In this document: positions 1-5,118 of the stretch, piece by piece | How the letters are laid out: each line of letters begins with the position of its first letter | Numbering within the stretch: the first letter of the stretch is position 1 | Assembly: GCA_017551465.1 (NCBI GenBank) | Contig: JAFZLN010000105.1 | Coordinates: 1-5,118, forward strand | Direction: 5' to 3' | Source: Bacilli bacterium | Lineage (GTDB): Bacteria > Bacillota_I > Bacilli_A > RFN20 > CAG-826 | Length of the DNA: 5,118 nt | Program-made: the position numbers and the translations under genes | The notes under the pieces: generated by a model | The model's database searches: none | What the model saw: the letters and a program-made list of their open reading frames with translations, nothing else | Told to the model about the DNA's origin: nothing

Positions 1-1
1 A

Positions 2-556
2 CTAGCAGTCTTCAATAACAAAACATATTCTTGCTTAGTGGAATTACACCATACCTTAACAGATGATATTGAAAGATTCGTTGATGGTGAAGATCAAGCG
101 GATGATATGACCTATATCACAATGAAGTATCACGGTGATAAGTACTTATTCAAAGAACAAATCTTTAAAGGTGAAAAAGAGAACCTTCCAAAGATGATTA
201 GCCTCATTGAAGATTTCGCTCATGAAATGAACATTGAAACAGGCTTCATCAATAACTTATGCGTGGTCGCTGATGAAATGTTATCTAACATTATTAAATA
301 CGGCTATGCAGAGTTTACTGATGATATCTTCATCAGATTACTTTATAACGTCGATCAAAATGAATTCGTTATGACTATTATCGATCGCGCTGAAAAGTTT
401 GATCCATTCTCTGTTGATAATAAACCACTTGAAGGCAATATTAGTAAACGCAAAGAAGGTGGCTTAGGTATCTTAATCGTTAAGAAACTAATGAGTGAAT
501 ATGCCTATGACTATATCAATCATAAGAATATTGTCACTTTAAAGAAGAAATTCTAA
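2..556 (+). CDS. ATP-binding SpoIIE-family protein phosphatase, C-terminal part (5' truncated by window edge)
   Basis: The frame is open from the first codon of the window at base 2, so the GTG at 38 is internal and not a start. The visible 184 residues hold two pieces. Residues 1-43 match the end of a PP2C/SpoIIE serine phosphatase domain; the paired Asp 34-35 in QADDMTYI is the conserved metal-binding DD(I/M)T signature. Residues about 56-184 form a complete RsbW-like GHKL ATPase. They show an N-box (Glu92 and Asn96 in DEMLSNIIKYGY), a G1 Asp128 followed by KFDPF, and a glycine-rich G2 lid GGLG at 153-156. Proteins of this architecture usually carry an N-terminal sensor or membrane part and act in partner-switching control of sigma factors or anti-anti-sigma proteins; that role is inferred from the family, and the sensor lies outside the window. 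It is the last gene of its transcript, with a terminator 20 bases after the stop. A stand-alone anti-sigma kinase is less likely because of the PP2C tail. Confidence 0.88.
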   Translation, partial: LAVFNNKTYSCLVELHHTLTDDIERFVDGEDQADDMTYITMKYHGDKYLFKEQIFKGEKENLPKMISLIEDFAHEMNIETGFINNLCVVADEMLSNIIKYGYAEFTDDIFIRLLYNVDQNEFVMTIIDRAEKFDPFSVDNKPLEGNISKRKEGGLGILIVKKLMSEYAYDYINHKNIVTLKKKF

Positions 557-576
557 ATTTTATCGGACAAAATTGA

Positions 577-611
577 AAAAAGCCCCCTATTTAATTAATA
601 GGAGGTTTTTT
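577..611 (+). terminator. Rho-independent terminator of the SpoIIE-family gene
   Basis: The stem pairs 577-591 with 597-611. CCTATT (586-591) pairs with AATAGG (597-602) around a 5-base TAATT loop. One C/A mismatch (585/603) follows, then CC/GG, one G-T pair and an A-tract against a T-tract. A run of six T ends the 3' arm. The symmetrical A and T tracts would let it stop transcripts from either side. The 3' arm also contains AGGAGG (600-605), discussed as a finding. Confidence 0.88.
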
Positions 612-624
612 AATGAAAACATTA

Positions 625-653
625 TTTAAAAAAGAAAAGAACTATACTATAAT
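625..653 (+). promoter_or_regulatory. Sigma-A-type promoter of the toxin-antitoxin operon
   Basis: A perfect -10 box TATAAT lies at 648-653. A 4-of-6 -35 box TTTAAA lies at 625-630, and the spacer is exactly 17 bases. Transcription would begin near base 660, about 24 bases before the toxin start codon. The promoter sits directly after the upstream terminator, which supports an independent operon. Confidence 0.75.
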
Positions 654-669
654 GGTATCAAATGATACC
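654..669 (+). promoter_or_regulatory. Palindromic operator over the predicted transcription start of the toxin-antitoxin operon
   Basis: GGTATCAAATGATACC has two perfect 7-base arms, GGTATCA and TGATACC, around a central AA. It abuts the -10 box and covers the predicted +1. This is where an autorepressing antitoxin dimer would block RNA polymerase. The downstream antitoxin has an XRE-type helix-turn-helix, so it is the natural candidate ligand. Binding itself is inferred. Confidence 0.65.
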
Positions 670-683
670 TATGGTGAAACATT

Positions 684-1019
684 ATGAGTAGCCATAAGTA
701 TACTGTGGACGAAGTGATAAACTTCTGCCAAAACAATCCAATCTATATCGTCGAGCGTGTTGATGGAAAGAATAAGAAATTCATCAGAGAAGTTAAGATG
801 TCAATTGATGAAGCGATTGATGAAATAAGAAATCTTAGGAAGGAATTCTTATTCAAAGGACCGTTTCTTGATAGGGATATTAAAAAGAACTATCTATATG
901 AATTCCATAAACATGTAAGAGGGAAGTGGTGCTATATCAAACTAACAATCGATGATAAGAAAAACGTTGTTGTAAGAGTGATTAGTTTTCATGAAAGTGA
1001 GGTAATTATGTATGCTTGA
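684..1019 (+). CDS. mqsR: MqsR-family toxin (predicted mRNA interferase of a type II toxin-antitoxin system)
   Basis: This 111-residue protein has the size and C-terminal pattern of the RelE-like MqsR family. A helical segment IDEAIDEIRNLRKE (41-54) is followed by FKGP (57-60), then YEFH (72-75), YIKLTI (84-89) and ISFHE (100-104). This resembles the Gram-positive MqsR branch (GP..D, WEF, YIKL, SFHE). By eye, Lys58 and Tyr84 align with the catalytic Lys56 and Tyr81 of E. coli MqsR, while the Gln68 position is not conserved. Family members are ribosome-independent endoribonucleases cutting at short motifs such as GCU; the target here is unknown. The ATG at 684 follows a GGTGA ribosome site (673-677) by 6 bases. 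The TGA stop is followed immediately by an in-frame TAA. The gene comes first in the operon and overlaps the antitoxin start by 8 bases, giving the toxin-first order of mqsRA. An inactive homologue cannot be excluded. Confidence 0.78.
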   Translation: MSSHKYTVDEVINFCQNNPIYIVERVDGKNKKFIREVKMSIDEAIDEIRNLRKEFLFKGPFLDRDIKKNYLYEFHKHVRGKWCYIKLTIDDKKNVVVRVISFHESEVIMYA

Positions 1020-1458
1020 TAAGAATAAAGAATATATGGGTTACTGTCCTGAAGACCAAGAATTAATGCCTGGTTATATTGTTGATGGTGAAACTGAGCA
1101 TATTGTCGCTGGCGTTAAAGTAAATGCCCCGTCTTTTCATCTTGTTTGTAAGCAGTGTGGTGCCTGGCTTTCATCTAATGAAATTGAAAGAGAAAATGAT
1201 ATTATCATCTACGATGCTTATAAGAAAAAAGTCGGCTTATTAACCACTTATGAAATCAAAGAAATAAGAGCTAAAAGAGGAATGAGTCAAATACAACTCG
1301 CTAAGTTCCTTGATATTGGTGAAAAAGATATCACTCGTTATGAAAATGGCTCTGTTCAAACAAGAAGTATTGATAATATGATTCGTTTGGTTGGTGATGA
1401 TACCGCTTATATGAGTATGTGCAAGTGCTTAAACAAGAGCATTAATTCTAAGAAATAA
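1012..1458 (+). CDS. mqsA: MqsA-like antitoxin: YgiT-type zinc-ribbon domain plus XRE helix-turn-helix
   Basis: The protein has 148 residues in two domains. The N-terminal half (about 10-55) looks like the zinc ribbon of YgiT/MqsA antitoxins, which binds and neutralises the toxin. Cys46 and Cys49 form the second CxxC, but the first pair is Cys12-Pro-Glu-Asp15, so one cysteine is replaced. The C-terminal part (about 77-127) is an XRE helix-turn-helix: YEIKEIRAKRGMSQ leads into a recognition helix and then ITRYENG (107-113), close to the RYE.G motif of MqsA. This part should bind operator DNA, most likely the palindrome at 654-669. Translation is probably coupled to the toxin because the start lies inside the toxin gene. 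GAGGT (999-1003) sits 8 bases upstream of this ATG. Two further cysteines (137 and 139) lie near the C-terminus. The family call is firm from domain order and gene pairing; the zinc state is uncertain. Confidence 0.82.
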   Translation: MLDKNKEYMGYCPEDQELMPGYIVDGETEHIVAGVKVNAPSFHLVCKQCGAWLSSNEIERENDIIIYDAYKKKVGLLTTYEIKEIRAKRGMSQIQLAKFLDIGEKDITRYENGSVQTRSIDNMIRLVGDDTAYMSMCKCLNKSINSKK

Positions 1459-1462
1459 AAAA

Positions 1463-1510
1463 GCCGGAGACCTGCAGACTAGTAATAGTCGCAATAATAG
1501 CGAATCCGGC
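1463..1510. other. Branched hairpin between convergent genes; terminator-like in the minus direction
   Basis: GCCGGA (1463-1468) pairs perfectly with TCCGGC (1505-1510). The 36 bases between are not a plain loop. GACTA-GTAA-TAGTC (1477-1490) forms an inner hairpin closed by a GNRA-type tetraloop, and GC-AATAATA-GC (1491-1501) can form a second small one. The outer stem is preceded on the plus strand by six A, so a minus-strand transcript would read the stem followed by TTTTTTATTT, as in an intrinsic terminator. On the plus strand no T-tract follows. It may be a second terminator for the minus-strand gene or a small structured RNA. Confidence 0.5.
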
Positions 1511-1551
1511 AAAATCATTAAACCAAAACTGAATTTAAAAAAGCAAACAAA

Positions 1552-1590
1552 AAGGGACGAAACTAATGCCCGTCCCTTGTGTTTTTGTTT
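1552..1590. terminator. Bidirectional terminator between the antitoxin gene and the fusion gene
   Basis: AAGGGACG (1552-1559) pairs perfectly with CGTCCCTT (1571-1578) around an 11-base loop. Read on the minus strand, just after the TAG stop of the fusion gene, the stem is followed by a T-rich run (TTTTTGTTTGCTTTTTT). Read on the plus strand it is followed by GTGTTTTTGTTTT. It can therefore end both the convergent minus-strand gene and the toxin-antitoxin operon. Confidence 0.82.
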
Positions 1591-1593
1591 TAA

Positions 1594-3594
1594 CTATTCT
1601 TCATTGAACATATCAGTGGATAAGTATCTTTCACCAGTATCTGGTAAGAGAACCACGATAGTTTTGCTTTGATTTTCTTTTCTTTGAGCAAGAATGGTTG
1701 CCGCTTTAACAGCTGCGCCACTGGAGATACCGACGAGTAAGCCATCTTGTCTTGCTAAGGCCTTACCGGTAGCGAAGGCATCTTCGTTAGATACAGTGAT
1801 GATTTCGTCATAGATTTCAGTGTTAAGTGTTTGAGGAACAAAGCCCGCACCGATACCTTGGATTTTATGTGGACCAGGTGTGCCTTTAGATAAGACTGGC
1901 GAAGATTCTGGTTCAACCGCTACGACTTTAATATCTGGATTTTGTTCTTTTAAGTATTTACCAACACCAGAGACAGTACCACCTGTACCAACACCGGCTA
2001 CAAAGATATCAACGCGTCCGTTTAATTCCTCAAAGATTTCTGGACCAGTTGTTAAATAGTGGGCATTTGGGTTAGCAGGGTTTGTGAATTGGCTTGGAAT
2101 AAAGCTGTTGGAATATTGTTTATGTAATTCTTCCGCTTTCGCGATAGCGCCTTTCATACCTAACTTGCCATCAGTAAGTACGAGTTCCGCACCATATGCC
2201 TTTAAAAGGTTTCTTCTTTCAATAGACATAGTTTCTGGCATGGTGATGATTAAGCGATAGCCACGAGCCGCGGCAATCATTGATAAACCAATACCCGTAT
2301 TACCACTTGTTGGTTCGATTAAGATGGTGTTCTTGTTAATTAAGCCATCTTTTTCTGCCTTATCAATCATCGCTTTAGCAATTCTGTCTTTGACAGAACC
2401 TGCTGGGTTAAAGTATTCAACTTTAGCGATAATTCTAGCGTTTAATTTTAAATTGTTTTCATAGTTAGTGAGTTCCACTAATGGGGTTTTTCCGACTGTT
2501 TCGTCGACATGTTTATAAATCATTTTTCTATTTGTCCTTTCAATGTCATTTAACTTGTTAACTAAACCATTTAATAATGGTTCAAACTTTACACCGTACC
2601 AGTGATCTTTATCACCTTGGGTGTAGTTAATACATCGATAGACATAATCCGCCGCTAATTTGGTGGATAGAAATACTTCATGGTTCTTTAAATAAGAGGC
2701 GACGAAGGTAGAAGAGAAGATATCGCCTGTACCATGGAATCCTTCACCGATTTTACGATGCTTATAATATTGGAAATATCCATCATCATAGATATAAACA
2801 CCAGTGCTGTTCTTTTGGAAAGAAACATCGGTGAGAATGATTTTAGCGGTAGTGTATTTACTTAATTCTCTAATTAAGTTTTCGATATATTCTTTATCGT
2901 ATTTTTCTTTATATGGGACACCACTTAAGAAAGCAGCTTCAGTAATGTTTGGTAAGATAACATCCGCTACTTTGATAAGTTCACGCATTTTTAATGCGTA
3001 ATCATTGTTAAATGCTGGATATAGTTTACCTTTATCACCCATCGCAGGATCAACGATTACTAAGGAGTTTTCTTTCTTTAATTGCTTAATCGCTCTTAAA
3101 GTGAAATCCACTAAAGAGACACTGCCTAAATAACCAGTATAGATAGCGTCAAATCCTAAATGTTCTCTATCCCAGTGCTTAAGGAACTTATCTAACTCTT
3201 CATCCATATCTTTATACTCAAAACCATGGAAACCAGAAGTATGAGTGGAAAGAATAGATGTTGGTAATATCGCAGTTTCATAACCACAGGCACTTAAAAT
3301 AGGTAATGCGACAGTGATAGAGCATTGCCCATAGCAGGAAATATCTTGGATGGTAACGATTTTCTTATCGCGACCTTCTAAGCTTGGTGCTTCATTAATT
3401 TCAAAAAATAATTCGTTAGCGTTTAAACCAAACTTCTCAACGAGAAGAACAGCTTTATCGTAACTCATTTCAGATTCGCCCTTTTCGATCTTAGAGATCA
3501 TTGATTTATGAGAATAGCCGAGGGCGTCCGCTAATTCTTTTTGCGTTAGATTGAATCTTTGTCTAACTTTTTTAACTAAAATTCCAAATTTCAT
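1594..3594 (-). CDS. pdxK-cysK: Fusion protein: XRE regulator - pyridoxal/pyridoxamine kinase - cysteine synthase
   Basis: One uninterrupted 666-residue frame holds three domains. Residues about 4-62 are an XRE helix-turn-helix ([20 protein letters not shown]). Residues about 78-345 are a full-length ribokinase-fold pyridoxal kinase: [19 protein letters not shown] (84-102), [10 protein letters not shown] (116-125), VDPAMGD (181-187), ILPNITEA (213-220) and HGTGD with the catalytic-type Asp291. It would phosphorylate pyridoxal, pyridoxine or pyridoxamine with ATP. Residues 358-666 are a full-length cysteine synthase A, making cysteine from O-acetylserine and sulfide. It has the PLP-binding Lys402 in NPAGSVKDR, the substrate loop PTSGNTG (428-434), the phosphate-binding GVGTGGT (534-540), and SSGAA (624-628). 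The protein has no evident signal or membrane segment, so it should be cytosolic. The kinase domain has no usable start of its own: the nearest upstream Met is residue 43, inside the helix-turn-helix. The cysteine synthase could also start at Met358, behind an AAAGGAC site. The fusion couples PLP supply to a PLP enzyme; self-regulation is inference. Confidence 0.9.
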   Translation of the reverse strand: MKFGILVKKVRQRFNLTQKELADALGYSHKSMISKIEKGESEMSYDKAVLLVEKFGLNANELFFEINEAPSLEGRDKKIVTIQDISCYGQCSITVALPILSACGYETAILPTSILSTHTSGFHGFEYKDMDEELDKFLKHWDREHLGFDAIYTGYLGSVSLVDFTLRAIKQLKKENSLVIVDPAMGDKGKLYPAFNNDYALKMRELIKVADVILPNITEAAFLSGVPYKEKYDKEYIENLIRELSKYTTAKIILTDVSFQKNSTGVYIYDDGYFQYYKHRKIGEGFHGTGDIFSSTFVASYLKNHEVFLSTKLAADYVYRCINYTQGDKDHWYGVKFEPLLNGLVNKLNDIERTNRKMIYKHVDETVGKTPLVELTNYENNLKLNARIIAKVEYFNPAGSVKDRIAKAMIDKAEKDGLINKNTILIEPTSGNTGIGLSMIAAARGYRLIITMPETMSIERRNLLKAYGAELVLTDGKLGMKGAIAKAEELHKQYSNSFIPSQFTNPANPNAHYLTTGPEIFEELNGRVDIFVAGVGTGGTVSGVGKYLKEQNPDIKVVAVEPESSPVLSKGTPGPHKIQGIGAGFVPQTLNTEIYDEIITVSNEDAFATGKALARQDGLLVGISSGAAVKAATILAQRKENQSKTIVVLLPDTGERYLSTDMFNEE
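2534..2540 (-). promoter_or_regulatory. Candidate internal ribosome site before the cysteine synthase domain
   Basis: On the minus strand AAAGGAC lies about 10 bases before the ATG (2523-2521) that encodes Met358. This Met begins [14 protein letters not shown], the usual N-terminus of a cysteine synthase. The spacing is slightly long. It could give a free cysteine synthase of 309 residues besides the fusion, or it may be a relic of a formerly separate gene. Confidence 0.35.
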
Positions 3595-3600
3595 GCTGCT

Positions 3601-3629
3601 ATTATATAAAAAAAGTGAATGACATTCAA
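3601..3629 (-). promoter_or_regulatory. Promoter of the XRE-kinase-cysteine synthase fusion (predicted leaderless)
   Basis: Read on the minus strand, TTGAAT (3629-3624) is a -35 box and TATAAT (3606-3601) a perfect -10 box, with a 17-base spacer. Only six bases (AGCAGC) separate the -10 box from the ATG at 3594. Transcription is therefore predicted to begin at or next to the start codon. No Shine-Dalgarno sequence is present before the ATG, which agrees with a leaderless mRNA. Confidence 0.72.
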
Positions 3630-3634
3630 CTTTT
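3611..3634. promoter_or_regulatory. Inverted repeat in the fusion-gene promoter, candidate operator
   Basis: AAAAGTGAATG (3611-3621) and CATTCAACTTTT (3623-3634) are complementary except for one extra T, around a central A. The core GAATGACATTC is a perfect 11-base palindrome. It spans the spacer and overlaps the -35 box of the minus-strand promoter, where binding would repress. The XRE domain of the gene product is the obvious candidate ligand; this is inference. Confidence 0.5.
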
Positions 3635-3651
3635 ACGATTATAGAAATAAA

Positions 3652-3675
3652 TAATAGCGATTAAAATTGCTATTA
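3652..3675. repeat. Inverted repeat upstream of the ABC transporter gene
   Basis: TAATAGC (3652-3658) and GCTATTA (3669-3675) are perfect complementary arms. The inner bases continue the pairing with one G-T pair, leaving AA at the centre. It occupies the place of a -35 box for the ABC gene. A further GCTATTA copy lies at 3598-3604, overlapping the -10 box of the divergent promoter. It may be a regulator-binding site. Confidence 0.4.
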
Positions 3676-3677
3676 AA

Positions 3678-3686
3678 TGATATTAT
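3678..3686 (+). promoter_or_regulatory. Extended -10 promoter of the ABC transporter gene
   Basis: TGATATTAT combines a TGn extension with the -10 box TATTAT (5 of 6 matches). No convincing -35 box lies 16-18 bases upstream, as is usual for extended -10 promoters. The predicted start point falls at about 3693-3695, at or one to two bases before the chosen ATG, so this mRNA may also be leaderless. Confidence 0.45.
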
Positions 3687-3694
3687 ATATGGTG

Positions 3695-5118
3695 ATGATT
3701 AAAAAAGTATCTGAATCATATAAGCACAATATCCTCAGTATTGGCCTAGGTCCATTTATTAAAGCTATTGAAGCATTCTTTGATTTGCTCATACCTTTAT
3801 TCATGAAAGCCATTATTGATTTAAACCAATATGGTAATCCTGATAACATCCCTAATAAAATCTCATCTTCAATTGCTTCATTGATTAGAGTTTTTAATAC
3901 TTCAAACAACTCTATTAGCGATGCTTTAGTGGGCGGCTTTATTATTTTAGCCATGGGTATTGTTGGCTACGTCTTAACCATGATTAGCCAATATATTGCT
4001 GCAGTAGCCTCTGTCAGTGTTGGCACTGAAGTTAGAGAATCCTTATATCAAAAGATGCTCAAACTCTCTAAAAAGGAAAGAGAACAAGTTAGTAACGCTA
4101 AGTTATTAACTGTCATCAATAGTGATACATATCAATTACAACATGGTGTCCTCTTGTTCGTTAGATTAGTGGTACGCGCTCCATTCATATTAATTGGCTC
4201 ATTAGTGATGTCATTTATTTTAGATTGGCGAGTAGGCTTAGCTTTTACTGCAATTGTGCCTCTCTTGTTCCTAGTGAACTACTTAGTTTTAAGAAAATCA
4301 TCTAAAGGCTATGTTGAAATCCAAAATGATTTAGATGACTTAAATAACAAGACTAGTGAAACCACTGATGGCGCAAGAGTTGTTAGAGCCTCTAATCAAC
4401 AAAATAGAGAGAATAATGAATTCGCTATTAAGACAAATGCTTATCAAGATAAAGCGATTAGAGTTAATCGCATTAACTCATTAATTAATCCATTAACATT
4501 TGCCATTACGTCAATTGTCTTAATTGTTATTATCTTGCTGTTGCAAAATAGCCTATTCAGTGCGGACAATACTCAAATTGCTAGTACGATCATCGCAGAG
4601 ATGGCCTACTTATCACAAATCTTCTTTGTGGTTGTCCAGTTCTCTATGGTCATTATTGAAATTGTTAAAGCGAGTGTATCCCGTAAAAGAATCGATAGTG
4701 TGCTTTCCATTAATCCATCTATCGTTAATGAAAATAAGTCATATGTGATTGATAATAAGGCCCCTCTTATTAGATTTGATCATGTTAGTTTCTCGTATAC
4801 AGATGACACAGACTATTTCTTGAATGACTTAGATTTCCAAATTAGAAAAGGCGAAACATTTGGTATTATCGGTGGTACCGGTAGTGGCAAATCCACAGTC
4901 GTTAATTTAATTGAAAGATTTTATGATGCCTCTAAGGGTGATGTTTTATACAAAGGTGTTTCTTTGAAAGACTATAACTTAAATGAATTAAGGAACGATA
5001 TTGGTTTAGTCAATCAAAAATCATCATTATTCAAAGGCACAATTAAGTCTAATTTCTTAATGAGTAATCCTAATGCCACTGATGAAGATATCATCAATGC
5101 TTTAAAACAAGCTCAAGC
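3695..5118 (+). CDS. ABC exporter half-transporter (permease-ATPase), 3' truncated by window edge
   Basis: The frame is open to the window end, giving 474 residues. The N-terminal part is a type I exporter membrane domain with about six hydrophobic segments (roughly 13-41, 80-104, 151-175, 178-200, 265-284 and 296-325). Its start, with IEAFFDLLIPLFMKAIID, and RLVVRAPFILIGSLVMSFILDW resemble LmrCD/BmrCD (YheI/YheH) type heterodimeric multidrug exporters. The ATPase domain begins near 357, with A-loop Tyr368, Walker A GGTGSGKST (393-401) and Q-loop Gln441. The signature motif and Walker B lie beyond the window. The first external loop (about 42-79) is fairly long and polar, rich in Ser and Asn. 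In-frame starts also exist at 3677 (ATG), 3689 (ATG) and 3692 (GTG). The ATG at 3695 best fits the predicted promoter, and none has a ribosome site at good spacing. A partner half-transporter probably follows downstream; the substrate cannot be told. Confidence 0.88.
   Translation, partial: MIKKVSESYKHNILSIGLGPFIKAIEAFFDLLIPLFMKAIIDLNQYGNPDNIPNKISSSIASLIRVFNTSNNSISDALVGGFIILAMGIVGYVLTMISQYIAAVASVSVGTEVRESLYQKMLKLSKKEREQVSNAKLLTVINSDTYQLQHGVLLFVRLVVRAPFILIGSLVMSFILDWRVGLAFTAIVPLLFLVNYLVLRKSSKGYVEIQNDLDDLNNKTSETTDGARVVRASNQQNRENNEFAIKTNAYQDKAIRVNRINSLINPLTFAITSIVLIVIILLLQNSLFSADNTQIASTIIAEMAYLSQIFFVVVQFSMVIIEIVKASVSRKRIDSVLSINPSIVNENKSYVIDNKAPLIRFDHVSFSYTDDTDYFLNDLDFQIRKGETFGIIGGTGSGKSTVVNLIERFYDASKGDVLYKGVSLKDYNLNELRNDIGLVNQKSSLFKGTIKSNFLMSNPNATDEDIINALKQAQ

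Noticed and set aside
38..40. GTG as the start codon of the first gene
   Set aside because: The frame is open to the left edge, and the upstream codons continue the PP2C domain; no ribosome site precedes the GTG.
1017..1022. TGA read as tryptophan, as in many Mollicutes
   Set aside because: The tryptophans checked are TGG and no gene has an internal TGA. The toxin's TGA is followed by TAA, so this site alone is not decisive, but the overall pattern favours the standard code.
576..1465. AAAAAAGCC at both 576-584 and 1457-1465 as a target duplication around a mobile toxin-antitoxin cassette
   Set aside because: Both copies are the usual A-tract and GC start of a terminator-like stem, so function explains them; no inverted termini or integrase were seen.
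1472..1483. Adjacent CTGCAG and ACTAGT sites, resembling a cloning scar
   Set aside because: They lie inside a base-paired natural hairpin, and no other vector-like sequence is present.
2804..3001. Plus-strand open frame of 65 codons
   Set aside because: It lies antisense inside the pyridoxal kinase domain and has no recognisable domain or ribosome site.
1493..3660. 11-base repeat AATAATAGCGA at 1493-1503 and 3650-3660 flanking the fusion gene
   Set aside because: A few exact 11-base matches are expected by chance in 5 kb of AT-rich DNA, and the surrounding sequences do not match.
3673..3954. Minus-strand open frame of 93 codons
   Set aside because: It is antisense to the ABC exporter, whose plus-strand frame shows clear family motifs and stays open to the window end.
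4524..4748. Plus-strand open frame of 74 codons
   Set aside because: It is an out-of-frame shadow of the ABC exporter's membrane domain.

Overview
The window is AT-rich bacterial DNA, most consistent with a low-GC Bacillota (Bacilli/Mollicutes-like gut lineages would fit). This rests on base composition, AT-rich codon use, T-tract terminators, AGGAGG-type ribosome sites and family resemblances; I cannot name the species. Every tryptophan codon I checked is TGG, no in-frame TGA occurs inside the long genes, and TGA ends the toxin gene, so the standard bacterial code is in use.

Layout. (1) 2-556, plus: the 3' end of an ATP-binding SpoIIE-family phosphatase, with the tail of a PP2C domain and a complete RsbW-like ATPase domain, closed by a strong hairpin terminator at 577-611. 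(2) 625-1458, plus: a compact MqsRA-type toxin-antitoxin operon with its own sigma-A-like promoter, a near-perfect palindrome over the predicted transcription start, a toxin gene, and an antitoxin gene overlapping it by 8 bases. (3) 1459-1593: a convergent intergenic region with an unusual branched hairpin (1463-1510) and a bidirectional terminator (1552-1590). (4) 1594-3594, minus: a 666-residue protein in one frame joining an XRE helix-turn-helix, a full pyridoxal kinase and a full cysteine synthase. (5) 3595-3694: a divergent promoter region with two inverted repeats. (6) 3695 to the window end, plus: a half-size ABC exporter cut off after the Walker A and Q-loop motifs.

How they work together. 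The most notable gene is the triple fusion. A kinase that makes pyridoxal 5'-phosphate (PLP) is joined to an enzyme that needs PLP, behind a DNA-binding domain, and a palindrome overlaps the -35 box of its own promoter. This suggests a self-regulating enzyme that supplies its own cofactor, which is inference. The -10 boxes of this gene and the divergent ABC gene both lie so close to their start codons that leaderless mRNAs are predicted. The toxin-antitoxin pair is an independent module. The window shows no CRISPR array, insertion sequence, rRNA or tRNA, and no gene-free stretch above 300 bases.
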